53,447 nt of DNA, from NCBI GenBank assembly GCA_035628505.1, contig DASPJR010000165.1, positions 1 to 53,447 of the forward strand, written 5' to 3'. Position numbers and translations under genes: made by a program. The notes beneath the pieces were generated by a model. It was not told where the DNA came from. It did no database searches and worked only from the letters and a program-made list of their open reading frames with translations. The DNA comes from DASPJR01 sp035628505. GTDB lineage: Bacteria > Planctomycetota > SZUA-567 > H5-PLA8. This document shows positions 42,826 through 53,447 of this stretch, piece by piece; the first letter of the stretch is position 1, and each line of letters starts with the position of its first letter.

Positions 42826-44265
42826 TCAAACAAGATCGGGCAAGCGCCCGTCGTATTGCGCTTCCTTGGACGTTTTGCTGTTACCGAAGGAGTCAACCTT
42901 GGCGCCCATGCGGTCGAGCATTTCCACATACAGATTGGCCATCGGAGTCTTGTCTTTGTAGCTGACCTGCCGGCCGGGCTTGATTGTCCCGCCCGCCTTT
43001 CCGCACAGCAGCGCGGGGTAATCCGTGCGGCCGTGTCCGCCATCGGCCATGTAGGACGTGTAGAGAATCATGCTGTTGTCCAGCAGTGACGAACCGCCTT
43101 CGTCGATCGCCTTCATCTTGCGGATCATCTCGGCAAACAGCTGCGTGTACCAGGCGTGAATCTGGCGGCAGGCTTCGCGCGCAATCGGGTCGGCATCTTG
43201 GACGCGTCCGGCGTTGCCCTGGTGCTCCAGCGTGTGGCAATGCCGTTCGTAGCCTACCGTGACAACGCCGGGGAACGACGCCTCGTCGCTGCCGACGGCC
43301 AGCGTAACCACACGCGTGGTGTCGGTCTGGAAAGCGAGCACCATCAGATCTGACATGGTACGGATGTATTCGGCATGCCGCTCCGGGTCGCGTTCGACCG
43401 GCTGCGTGATCTTGTAAATAGGCGTGCCTTCAGGCGGAAGATTTTTCGGCGCGTCAAGGGTCTTCGCGCCGGCCTGCGCTTCGAGGTATTCCTGGTACTG
43501 CCGCGCCTCGATGAACGAGATGCGCTTCTCGACCGAGCGCACGGAATGCAGGTACTCGTCGAGCTTGATCTGATCAGCCTTGCCCAGCTTTCCCCGCAGA
43601 GATTTTGCGTCTTCCAGCACCAGGTCGATGACGCTGCGGTCGTACGAATCTGTCCTGGCTGTCTGCTGAACGGCCTGGGCCATTGCAGCATGGCGCCGAT
43701 TCCAATCCGGCACGATCAGCTTTCGCCCGCGGAACATGCGTTCAAAAACCAGGCGCGGGTTGGCTTCATAAGGCACCGGCGTATCGGCCGAGCGGTACGA
43801 ATATTTCGTCTCGTGGTTGCTCAGCCCTATTTCGATGGACGGAAGATAACTGTCTTCGCCGACGGCTTCAGCCGCGGCCTGGTCGACCGATTTTCCCGCC
43901 GTGACTTTGCCATTAATTTTCCGCACAGAATCGGCGCCGGTGAGATGCAGGAACGCGCAGTGCTCATGGCCGTTGACGCCTTCACCTTTGCCGTGCTGCG
44001 CCAGGCCCGTCAGCAGCAGCAAATCGTCCTTGGCGAATTCAAGCGGCCGCAGGATCGAGGGCAGCTTGGTCAGCGGCCCGGGCTGCTTCATGCGCCAGGA
44101 TTCGAGCACCGTTCCGCCGGTTACGGTGAAGATTCCCATGCGCAGCGGCGGCCCGGCTTTCTTTGCTTCGCCGCCGTACGCGCGCGCAGAAAAGAGCGAT
44201 TCCATGAACGGCAGGGCCATCATGGCTCCCGCGCCGCGCAGCACCGATCGTCGTGAAAGGGTCAT
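42826..44265 (-). CDS. DUF1552 family Tat-exported protein
   Basis: A 479-residue protein with a Tat signal (LSRRSVLRGAGAMMALPF) and the DUF1552 pattern throughout, for example VTGGTVLESW, LTGLAQHGKGEGVNGHEHCAFLHLTG, RKLIVPDWNRRHAAMAQA and GRTDYPALLCGKAGGTIKPGR. The family is known in Planctomycetes, Verrucomicrobia, Myxobacteria and Acidobacteria as a constant partner of DUF1592-type cytochromes and is distantly alkaline-phosphatase/sulfatase-like. Its start lies 11 bp after the stop of the cytochrome gene at 44277, so the two are one operon. Activity has not been defined; a role in periplasmic turnover of polymers is often inferred. Confidence 0.88.
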   Translation of the reverse strand: MTLSRRSVLRGAGAMMALPFMESLFSARAYGGEAKKAGPPLRMGIFTVTGGTVLESWRMKQPGPLTKLPSILRPLEFAKDDLLLLTGLAQHGKGEGVNGHEHCAFLHLTGADSVRKINGKVTAGKSVDQAAAEAVGEDSYLPSIEIGLSNHETKYSYRSADTPVPYEANPRLVFERMFRGRKLIVPDWNRRHAAMAQAVQQTARTDSYDRSVIDLVLEDAKSLRGKLGKADQIKLDEYLHSVRSVEKRISFIEARQYQEYLEAQAGAKTLDAPKNLPPEGTPIYKITQPVERDPERHAEYIRTMSDLMVLAFQTDTTRVVTLAVGSDEASFPGVVTVGYERHCHTLEHQGNAGRVQDADPIAREACRQIHAWYTQLFAEMIRKMKAIDEGGSSLLDNSMILYTSYMADGGHGRTDYPALLCGKAGGTIKPGRQVSYKDKTPMANLYVEMLDRMGAKVDSFGNSKTSKEAQYDGRLPDLV

Positions 44266-44276
44266 ACGATTTTTCC

Positions 44277-46232
44277 TTAGTCGTGGCTTTCCACCGCCGC
44301 ATCGATGTTGCGCCGATGCTGAAAGGGATAGCTGTTCACAATGCCGAGCACCAGCGACGAGAACGTGTAGCCGTTCTTTTCGAGCGCCGTCTTCGCTTCT
44401 TTGACGGGGCAGTCATCGAAATACTGCAGTTCGCGGCCGAGCGCGTACGTGAGCATCTGCTCAATGAGGTTCCGCACAAACGCGTCCTGGTTCTTCAGGA
44501 TGATTTTCTTGAGCTCGCCGGCGCCGGCGAACTTTTCCCCGGTTGGCAGCTGTCCGCTGTTTTCGATGGGCTTGCCGCCGACTGAATCGCGCCAGCTTCC
44601 CACCGCGTCAAAATTCTCGAGTCCGAATCCCAGCGGATCAATCTTTTTATGGCACGCGGCGCAGGCACTTTGCGACGCGTGCATCGCCATCTGTTCGCGA
44701 AACGTTTTCGGCTCTTTGCCCTTCTGCTTCTCTTCCTTCAGAGTCCCCGCATCAGGCGGCGGTGGCGGTGGCGGCGTGCCGAAGATGACTTCGAGGATCC
44801 ACTTTCCGCGCAGGGTTGGACTGGTTCGGGAGGTATGCGAAGTCAGTGCCAGGATGCTGCCCATGCCCAGCAGTCCGCCGCGATTGCTCTCCGGCTTGAG
44901 CGCCACGCGCCGCATCTCCGGACCTTTGACCTCCGGCAGGCCGTAGTGCTTCGCAAGGTCCTGATTGACGTACGTGTAATCAGCATTGAGCAGCTCAAGA
45001 ACACTGCGGTTTTCTTCGCGGAGCTTATCGAAAAAGAGGCTCGTCTCGTCGTACATCGCCTGCCGCAGCTTTGTCGTGAACGTCGGAAAGAACTCGGTGC
45101 TCGGCCGCGCCTCTGCAAGCTTATGAATCTGCAGCCAGCGCGCAGCGAAGTGAGTCGTCAGTGCCTTGGCTTTGGGGTCGAGCAGCATGCGCCTGACTTG
45201 CGCTTCGAGCACCGCCGGCTCAGATAACTTTTTCTGAGCGGCAAGCTCCAGCAGGACTTCGTCGGGCATGCTGGACCACAGGAAATACGACAGGCGCGTG
45301 GCGAGTTCATAATCGCTGACGCGGTAGGCTTCCTGCGAGCCCTGCGGCGCACGGTCCTGCTCGATGCGGAAAAGAAAGTGCGGCGAGACGAGCACGGCCT
45401 TGAGCATCAGGCGCACGCCGTTTTCGAAGCGGTCGTTTTTCTTTTCCGCGATGTCGTAGAGGCGCATGAGCCGCGAAATTTCGTCGGGCTGCACAGGCCG
45501 CCGGAAGGCGCGCGCCGCGAAGCGTTCGATAATCTTCTGAGCGGCATCGCGTTTTGAAACACCGGCATCCGGCTTTGCAAAAAAGAGGCGCTCGAAAGCA
45601 GCCTTGTTCTTCTTGCGCTTATCTGCGTCCTCTTTCTTTTCGGTCGCCAGATCCATGGGACCAATAACCAAGTCCAGGATGCGGTCGGCTGCGGCGAAAT
45701 ATTTTTCCATCAGAACTGGCGGAAGAATGAGCGTGTTTACCAGGTTCGCGTAGCCATGGCCGGAGCTGTCATCGGGCATGCCCACAGCTGCCCCGGCGTC
45801 AAAATCAATACCGATGAGGTCGCGGATCGTGAGATTGTATTCGCTGCGGTTGAGGCGGTGAATCAGCGAGGGTCCCGGGTGGCGGTCAGCGGGATTCGAG
45901 CAATCAATCGTATTGGCGATCTGCTTCATCCACGCCGCGAGTTTCTCGCGTTCTGGCGGGAGCAGCTGGCGCTCTTCGGCGGGCGGCATTTCGAGGGTCT
46001 CGACCTGGATGGCCGCTGTGCGCCAGAGCTTGCGATGCTTCAGCAGAGATTTCTGATCTGTAAATGTGGAGAAGTCGGCGCCGCCTTTTTTCTTCTGGGG
46101 GCCATGGCACTTGATGCAATGTGCTTCAAGCAGCGGGCGGATGTCCTTGTCAAAGTCAGCACGAGCGGATTCCGCGGCCGGCAGCTTGGCTGCGAGCAGC
46201 ACTAAAATGGGAAAGTGAACAAGTTTGAACAT
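44277..46232 (-). CDS. Planctomycete-type cytochrome, DUF1587/1595/1592/1588/1585
   Basis: A 651-residue exported protein. After a Sec signal (LVHFPILVLLAAKLPAA) comes a PSCyt1 cytochrome c-like domain with HCIKCHG (CxxCH). Next is DUF1587 (LIHRLNRSEYNLTIRDLIGID), DUF1595 (AARAFRRPVQPDEISRL), DUF1592 (FLFRIEQDRAP, YELATRLSYFLWSSMPDEVLL), DUF1588 (GLLGMGSILALTSH, then CAACHKKIDPLGFGLENFD with a second CxxCH) and DUF1585 (MLTYALGRELQYFD). This exact domain order is typical of Planctomycetes and relatives. Its partner DUF1552 gene is immediately downstream. The ATG at 46232 starts the signal; no clear site precedes it. Heme-binding and redox coupling to polymer breakdown are inferred, not shown. 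Confidence 0.9.
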   Translation of the reverse strand: MFKLVHFPILVLLAAKLPAAESARADFDKDIRPLLEAHCIKCHGPQKKKGGADFSTFTDQKSLLKHRKLWRTAAIQVETLEMPPAEERQLLPPEREKLAAWMKQIANTIDCSNPADRHPGPSLIHRLNRSEYNLTIRDLIGIDFDAGAAVGMPDDSSGHGYANLVNTLILPPVLMEKYFAAADRILDLVIGPMDLATEKKEDADKRKKNKAAFERLFFAKPDAGVSKRDAAQKIIERFAARAFRRPVQPDEISRLMRLYDIAEKKNDRFENGVRLMLKAVLVSPHFLFRIEQDRAPQGSQEAYRVSDYELATRLSYFLWSSMPDEVLLELAAQKKLSEPAVLEAQVRRMLLDPKAKALTTHFAARWLQIHKLAEARPSTEFFPTFTTKLRQAMYDETSLFFDKLREENRSVLELLNADYTYVNQDLAKHYGLPEVKGPEMRRVALKPESNRGGLLGMGSILALTSHTSRTSPTLRGKWILEVIFGTPPPPPPPDAGTLKEEKQKGKEPKTFREQMAMHASQSACAACHKKIDPLGFGLENFDAVGSWRDSVGGKPIENSGQLPTGEKFAGAGELKKIILKNQDAFVRNLIEQMLTYALGRELQYFDDCPVKEAKTALEKNGYTFSSLVLGIVNSYPFQHRRNIDAAVESHD

Positions 46233-46325
46233 CGTGCGCAAAGGCAAGAATCCCTGTTGCTAAAACGTTTCACCAGACTCTACATTAGTGACGTACACCA
46301 GCTAAATCAATCATGAGAATTCTGG

Positions 46326-46345
46326 TTTGCAGCAAAACCTGCAAA
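46326..46345. promoter_or_regulatory. Inverted repeat in divergent promoter region
   Basis: TTTGCAG, a 6-base gap, then CTGCAAA: a perfect 7-bp inverted repeat in the 239-bp gap between the two divergently transcribed cytochrome genes. Its symmetry and central place suit a dimeric regulator acting on both directions. Confidence 0.4.
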
Positions 46346-46471
46346 ACACGACGTGCACGGGTGAATTTCCTGAAGCGGCGCAGGAAAACTTTATTTAGAA
46401 AGTGTTTGTTTAAATTTCGTCAGACGCCTGTCTCAATGGTACATACATGTGGAACTCGAGGCGATCTCTTC

Positions 46472-49456
<2,985 letters not shown>

Positions 49457-49462
49457 GGAATC

Positions 49463-49612
49463 GGGATGGCCCGGCCCCACGGGCCGGGTGGCGGAGGCAC
49501 AGGAAGCCTCGGAACAGACGTTGCTCGTGAATGTGTGTACGCACTCTGGAAACAGCGTCTGTCCTGTAGCTTCTTGCCGCTGCGCGACCCGGCCCGTTGG
49601 GCCGGGCCACCC
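49463..49612. repeat. Inverted pair of GC-rich REP hairpins (BIME-like)
   Basis: CCCGGCCC-CAC-GGGCCGGG at 49470-49488 and CCCGGCCC-GTT-GGGCCGGG at 49588-49606 are two perfect 8-bp hairpins whose flanks (GGGATGG on the left, CCACCCA on the right) show they are inverted copies. The sequence between them also pairs: ACAGACG at 49514-49520 with CGTCTGT at 49556-49562. The whole 150 bp can fold as one long structure between two co-directional genes. Confidence 0.75.
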
Positions 49613-49629
49613 ACTGAAGTGGAGTTAAG

Positions 49630-51150
49630 ATGAAGCACAACACGTCGCCATTCCATCGTTGCGAGCACCACTATGCGCCGCAATCGCGCCGCGATTTTCT
49701 CTGGCAGTCCGGCGGCGGACTGGGCGGGATTGCACTTGCGGCGCTGCTGGGATCAGAAGGGCTGCTGGCAGACGAACCGAAGAGCCCGACACTGCCGGGG
49801 CTGGCCGGTCTGCCGCATCACAAACCGAAGGCAAAGCGTGTCGTCCAGATGTTCATGGCGGGCGCTGCGAGCCACATTGATCTGTTCGACTACAAGCCCG
49901 AACTGGTGAAGCGGCACGGCGAGAAATCGGATTTTGGCGAGCACGTCGAAGCCTTTCAGAACGGGCTTGGGCCGTGGATGAAACCGGCCTGGGAGTTCAA
50001 GCCCTACGGCCAGTGCGGAAAGATGCTCAGCGAAGTCGTCGCGCCGCTCGGCGCATGCGTGGATGACATCGCCTTCATTCACAACATGGTCGGTAAAACG
50101 GGCGTGCACAGCCAGGCCACGTATCTGCAGGCTACTGGCTTTCAGCTGCCCGGATTTCCGGGCATGGGCGCATGGATCAGCTACGGCCTGGGAAGCATGA
50201 ATGCCAATCTGCCCACGTTCGTCGTGCTGCCAGACCACCGTGGATTCGCGTCAAACGGGCCGAAGAACTGGGACTCGGCATTTCTGCCCGCGCAGCACCA
50301 GGGCACCATTATTTATCCGGGCAAGCCGACGCCGATCGCCGATCTGTTTCCCGCAAAGGGCGCGGAGTTCATCACGCCGGAAAGTGAAATATCGGGGCAG
50401 GAAGTGCTGCAGCAGCTCAACAAAAAGCACGCCGCCTCGCACGAAGGCGATTCGCGGCTGGACGCGCGCATCCGCAGTTACGAGCTCGCCGCGCGCATGC
50501 AACTGGCGGCGCCGGAAGCGCTGGATATTTCAAAAGAGCCCGCTCATATCCTGAAACTCTATGGCCTCGACCACGGCAAGACGAGCTTTGACAAAGAAAT
50601 CAATGCCATCGAGGAAACAGACTATTTTGGCCGCAAATGTCTGGTTGCGCGGCGGCTGCTTGAGCGCGGCGTGCGTTTCGTTCAAATCTGGTCGGGCAAC
50701 GACAATGGTTTCCCGCGCCGCAACTGGGACTCGCACGAAGACGTTCCGCGCGATCACGGCCCGCTGGCAATGGGCATGGCGCGCGGTGCGGCGGCGTTGA
50801 TCCAGGATCTAAAGCAGCGCGGCATGCTCGAGGACACGATTATTCTGTGGACCACCGAGTTCGGCCGGATGCCCAGCACGCAGGGCGGGAAAGGGCGCGA
50901 TCACAATCCATACGTGTTCACCAATTGGCTCTGCGGCGGCGGCATCAAAGGGGGCGTCTCGCACGGCCCGAGTGATCAGTGGGGCTACAAGCCGCTGGAT
51001 CGCGAGCATCCCACGCTTGTTTACGACGTGCACGCGACAGTGCTGAATCAGCTCGGCATTGATCACACGAAACTTACCGTGCGGCACAATGGCATCGACC
51101 GGCGCCTCACGGACGTTCACGGGCATGTAATTCCAGAAATTATCAACTAA
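49630..51150 (+). CDS. DUF1501 family Tat-exported protein
   Basis: A 506-residue protein with a Tat signal (QSRRDFLWQSGGGLGGIAL). Family motifs include VVQMFMAGAASHIDLFDYKP, AFIHNMVGKTGVHSQATYLQATG, RGVRFVQIWSGNDNGFP, ILWTTEFGRMPSTQG, RDHNPYVFTNWLCGGGIKGG and VHATVLNQLGIDH. DUF1501 proteins are alkaline-phosphatase/sulfatase-superfamily relatives found beside DUF1553 cytochromes in Planctomycetes, Verrucomicrobia and Acidobacteria. GAGTTAAG precedes the ATG. It probably works with the cytochrome just upstream, although a 173-bp REP-containing gap separates them. The chemistry is unproven. Confidence 0.9.
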   Translation: MKHNTSPFHRCEHHYAPQSRRDFLWQSGGGLGGIALAALLGSEGLLADEPKSPTLPGLAGLPHHKPKAKRVVQMFMAGAASHIDLFDYKPELVKRHGEKSDFGEHVEAFQNGLGPWMKPAWEFKPYGQCGKMLSEVVAPLGACVDDIAFIHNMVGKTGVHSQATYLQATGFQLPGFPGMGAWISYGLGSMNANLPTFVVLPDHRGFASNGPKNWDSAFLPAQHQGTIIYPGKPTPIADLFPAKGAEFITPESEISGQEVLQQLNKKHAASHEGDSRLDARIRSYELAARMQLAAPEALDISKEPAHILKLYGLDHGKTSFDKEINAIEETDYFGRKCLVARRLLERGVRFVQIWSGNDNGFPRRNWDSHEDVPRDHGPLAMGMARGAAALIQDLKQRGMLEDTIILWTTEFGRMPSTQGGKGRDHNPYVFTNWLCGGGIKGGVSHGPSDQWGYKPLDREHPTLVYDVHATVLNQLGIDHTKLTVRHNGIDRRLTDVHGHVIPEIIN

Positions 51151-51218
51151 TTCAAACACGGCGGACGCCGTCGGTGTAATAGTACGTATACTTACTATTT
51201 AACCGGGGAGGGTCCGCC

Positions 51219-52037
51219 ATGCTCGTTTCTGCTCGCTTTCTGCCAGTACTCACGTTGATCTGCAGTTCCGCGTGCTTCGCTGCCGGCTACGAAATCTGCG
51301 CCCATCGCGGAGCCTCCGTAGACGCGCCTGAAAACACGCTCGCGGCGGCAAAGCTGGCTTTCGACCAGGGCGCCGATTACGTCGAGTGCGACATTTATCT
51401 GAGCAGTGACGGCAAGCTTGTGGTGATCCACGACCACACGACCAAACGCACAACCGGGCAGGATGGCGAAGTCGAGAAGATGACGCTGGCGGAACTTAAA
51501 ACCCACTTCGCCGGCGCGACATTCAAAGACAAGAAGTACGCCGAAGAAAGAATTCCGACGCTCGAAGAGTTGCTCAACATCGTTCCGAAAGGCAAGCGTT
51601 TGATCATCGAGATCAAAACAGCCAAGCCGGAAGCGATTACCGAGCTGAAGGCTGTGCTGGAGCGCACGAAAAAGTCGCCGAAGTCCGCCGAAATTTTCTC
51701 GTTCAACTTCAAGCAGCTGGAACTCTGCAAGAAGCTCATTCCCGAGTACGCATCGCACTGGCTGGTCGGTTACAGCGTCGATAAGGAAACGAAGAAGCCG
51801 AAGACGACGATCGACGAAGTAATATCCAAGGCCAAGGCCGGTAACATGAACGGCTTGAGCCTGGCGATCGCGTGGCCGATCGATGCTGAGTTTACGAAAA
51901 AAGTTCACGACGCGGGCTTAAAGCTCTTTGTCTGGAACGCGAATGATGGCCCCTCCGGCCGCCGCCTGCGCGATGCCGGCGTGGACGTCATCTGCACCGA
52001 CAAGCCGGCGTTGATGGTCGCGGAGCTCAAGAAGTAG
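51219..52037 (+). CDS. Exported glycerophosphodiester phosphodiesterase
   Basis: A 272-residue protein with a Sec signal (FLPVLTLICSSACFA) and a GDPD-type TIM barrel. Catalytic and metal residues are visible: AHRGASVDAPENTLAA (His and Glu), VECDIYLSSDGKLVVIHDH (Asp and His), IIEIKTA, and FVWNANDG near the end. It hydrolyses glycerophosphodiesters to glycerol-3-phosphate and an alcohol in the periplasm or outside. GGGGAGG lies 7 bases upstream of the ATG. It starts 68 bp after the DUF1501 gene on the same strand and may use its own promoter in that gap. Confidence 0.9.
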   Translation: MLVSARFLPVLTLICSSACFAAGYEICAHRGASVDAPENTLAAAKLAFDQGADYVECDIYLSSDGKLVVIHDHTTKRTTGQDGEVEKMTLAELKTHFAGATFKDKKYAEERIPTLEELLNIVPKGKRLIIEIKTAKPEAITELKAVLERTKKSPKSAEIFSFNFKQLELCKKLIPEYASHWLVGYSVDKETKKPKTTIDEVISKAKAGNMNGLSLAIAWPIDAEFTKKVHDAGLKLFVWNANDGPSGRRLRDAGVDVICTDKPALMVAELKK

Positions 52038-52077
52038 TTCAAGTTGTTAACGCGCGCAAAACTGTTAAATCAAGCGG

Positions 52078-52989
52078 ATGAATCCGCGCGTTGTGACAGC
52101 GCTCAGCGTCACCATTCTTTTGTGGGCGTCCGCCTTTGCCGCCATCCGGATGGCGCTGGGCGCGTTCAGCCCGGGACCGCTGGCGCTGTTTCGCTTTGCA
52201 GTCGCCTCGGCCGCGCTTGCGCTGTATGGCAGTTTGAGGGGCGCGCGGCTTCCGCGAAAGGAAGATCTGCCGGCGTTGGCGCTCTGCGGATTGCTCGGTG
52301 TCGCCTACTATCACGTCTCGCTGAACTACGGGCAGGTAAAGGTGAAAGCCGGCGTGGCGGCCTTCCTGATTAATACCAGTCCGATCTTTACGGCGCTGCT
52401 CGCGCGTTTTTACCTGAAAGAAAAGCTGCGCCCGATTGGCTGGATCGGCATGTTCGTGAGCGTCAGCGGCGTGGTTCTGCTGGCATTAAAGGAAGGGCAG
52501 GGTTTCTCGATCGAAGCCTCGGCCCTGCTGATCGTTTCTTCCGCGGTTGCCGCGAGCATTTACACTGTGCGGCAAAAGTCGCTGCTGGAAAAGTACACGG
52601 CGCTCGAGTTCACAACGTATGCGTGCTGTGCGGGAACTTTCTTCATGCTCGTTTTTCTCCCGCGATGTCTGCGCGAAATGTCCACTGCGCCACTGACCGT
52701 CACACTTGCTGTCGTTTACCTCGGGCTTTTTCCGGCAGCGCTGGGTTATGCCTGCTGGAGCTACATCCTCTCGCAGCTGCCGGCGTCGACAGCGGTCAGC
52801 TACATGTATATCGTGCCGGTGATGGCGATGGCGATCGCCTGGATTTTCCTGGATGAACGCCCGGGCCCGCTGGCGCTTCCGGGCGGCGTGCTGGCATTGC
52901 TGGGAGTGATTCTGGTGCAGCGTTACGGCCGCGTCAGCGCGGCGGTCCCAGAGCCGGCGGCAGAAGCCAGCGCCGTCGCCGCAAAATAG
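52078..52989 (+). CDS. EamA-family (DMT) transporter
   Basis: A 303-residue membrane protein of about ten helices made of two EamA halves, with typical ILLWASAFAAIRMALGAF at the start and SYMYIVPVMAMAIAWIFLDE in the second half. The C-terminal tail is short and Ala/Glu-rich. Members export amino acids, nucleosides or other small metabolites; the substrate is unknown. It follows the GDPD gene by 40 bp on the same strand. The start site is not well supported, since AAGCGG lies too close to the ATG. Confidence 0.85.
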   Translation: MNPRVVTALSVTILLWASAFAAIRMALGAFSPGPLALFRFAVASAALALYGSLRGARLPRKEDLPALALCGLLGVAYYHVSLNYGQVKVKAGVAAFLINTSPIFTALLARFYLKEKLRPIGWIGMFVSVSGVVLLALKEGQGFSIEASALLIVSSAVAASIYTVRQKSLLEKYTALEFTTYACCAGTFFMLVFLPRCLREMSTAPLTVTLAVVYLGLFPAALGYACWSYILSQLPASTAVSYMYIVPVMAMAIAWIFLDERPGPLALPGGVLALLGVILVQRYGRVSAAVPEPAAEASAVAAK

Positions 52990-53031
52990 ATTTACTGTCA
53001 ACGCGCTAGTTACCTGCGAGTAGTTAAAGAC

Positions 53032-53447
53032 ATGCGAAGCCTCCCCGCTCTTTTTTTCATGCTGCTTCTTGCCTCTGCGGTTCACGCGGCGGACTGGTAT
53101 GCCTCGCCAACGGGAGAGTCCGGTGCCGCCGGCACGCGCGAAAAACCATTCGATATTGCCACCGCACTAATGAGCAGCAAAATCGCCGCAGGCGATACGC
53201 TGTGGCTGCTGGAAGGTGTGTATAAGCGCCGCCCCGATGAGCAATTTGATGTGAAGCTTGTCGGCGCGGAAGGCAAACCGGTTATCGTGCGGCCGGAGAG
53301 CGGCAAGCGCGTGACCATCGACGGCGGTTTACGCACGCAGAACCCGTCTGCTCATGTGTGGATCCGCGATCTTGAAATCATCGTCTCCGAGCCCCATCCC
53401 ACGGAGCTGGTTGGACCGGGTTCACATCCGCCGGATTTCAAGCGGCC
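53032..53447 (+). CDS. Exported beta-helix (pectate-lyase-like) protein, cut at the window edge
   Basis: An open frame from the ATG at 53032 runs without a stop to the last base, so only the first 138 residues are seen. It opens with a Sec signal (SLPALFFMLLLASAVHA) and then DWYASPTGESGAAGTREKPF and IAAGDTLWLLEGVYKRR, the hallmark start of right-handed beta-helix proteins (DUF1565/polysaccharide lyase type). Later VTIDGGLRTQ fits a strand turn. A role in polysaccharide binding or cleavage outside the cell is likely. It starts 42 bp after the transporter gene on the same strand. Confidence 0.8.
   Translation, partial: MRSLPALFFMLLLASAVHAADWYASPTGESGAAGTREKPFDIATALMSSKIAAGDTLWLLEGVYKRRPDEQFDVKLVGAEGKPVIVRPESGKRVTIDGGLRTQNPSAHVWIRDLEIIVSEPHPTELVGPGSHPPDFKR

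Overview
The window looks like chromosomal DNA of a moderately high-GC bacterium with a PVC-like or Acidobacteriota-like lifestyle (Planctomycetota, Verrucomicrobiota, Hydrogenedentota or Bryobacterales-type Acidobacteriota). The pointers are family content: two 'planctomycete-type cytochrome' modules (DUF1592/DUF1552 and DUF1549-DUF1553/DUF1501), a large sugar-dehydrogenase-like protein with a Pirellula/Verrucomicrobium-type heme-binding C-terminus, a DUF1570 peptidase-like protein, a FecR-propeller protein behind an ECF sigma factor, many Tat or Sec signals, and a YtxJ-type protein suggesting bacillithiol use. No rRNA, tRNA or CRISPR was seen. The phylum cannot be fixed from this sequence alone.

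Layout. 1-854 has no convincing gene but carries a diverged REP-like triple hairpin. 855-7332 is a run of five minus-strand genes for sugar binding and oxidation: a lipoprotein sugar-binding protein, two SDR dehydrogenases, a membrane-bound-dehydrogenase/cytochrome c protein and a zinc alcohol dehydrogenase. A plus-strand NmrA-like protein diverges from it. 8492-10372 holds a small zinc-ribbon protein, an enoyl-CoA hydratase and an unknown protein. 10468-11355 is a repeat island: two multi-hairpin units with terminal inverted repeats bracket a decayed REP-associated tyrosine transposase. 11424-15807 (minus) encodes a DUF1570 protein, a highly diverged galactokinase-family protein and a pyruvate dehydrogenase E1 beta subunit without its alpha partner. 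16075-21705 is a 1876-residue secreted PPC/NHL/PKD protein ending at a strong terminator. 21781-26972 (minus) holds ytxJ, dnaA, nadC and an Hsp70-like gene, with a ten-copy heptamer repeat between the last two.

27356-38750 is a mixed region: Tat-exported enolase-superfamily enzyme, phosphoesterase, Dabb protein, FHA-GAF-adenylate cyclase, exported MsrB-MsrA fusion, small membrane protein, hexapeptide acyltransferase and a 1192-residue MFS/spermidine-synthase/TPR fusion. 38958-41728 is an ECF sigma factor translationally coupled to a FecR-propeller protein. A cytosolic-looking seven-repeat propeller follows at 41798. 42826-51150 contains two cytochrome/Tat-partner modules arranged head to head. 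51219-53447 has a GDPD-type phosphodiesterase, an EamA transporter and the start of a beta-helix carbohydrate-active protein cut by the window edge.

Taken together the region suggests a heterotroph that oxidises sugars and polymers in the envelope. The least explained material is in the non-coding repeats: a CACAGAG inverted-repeat family (three copies), the REP/RAYT island, an inverted REP pair at 49.5 kb, and several palindromes in regulatory positions.
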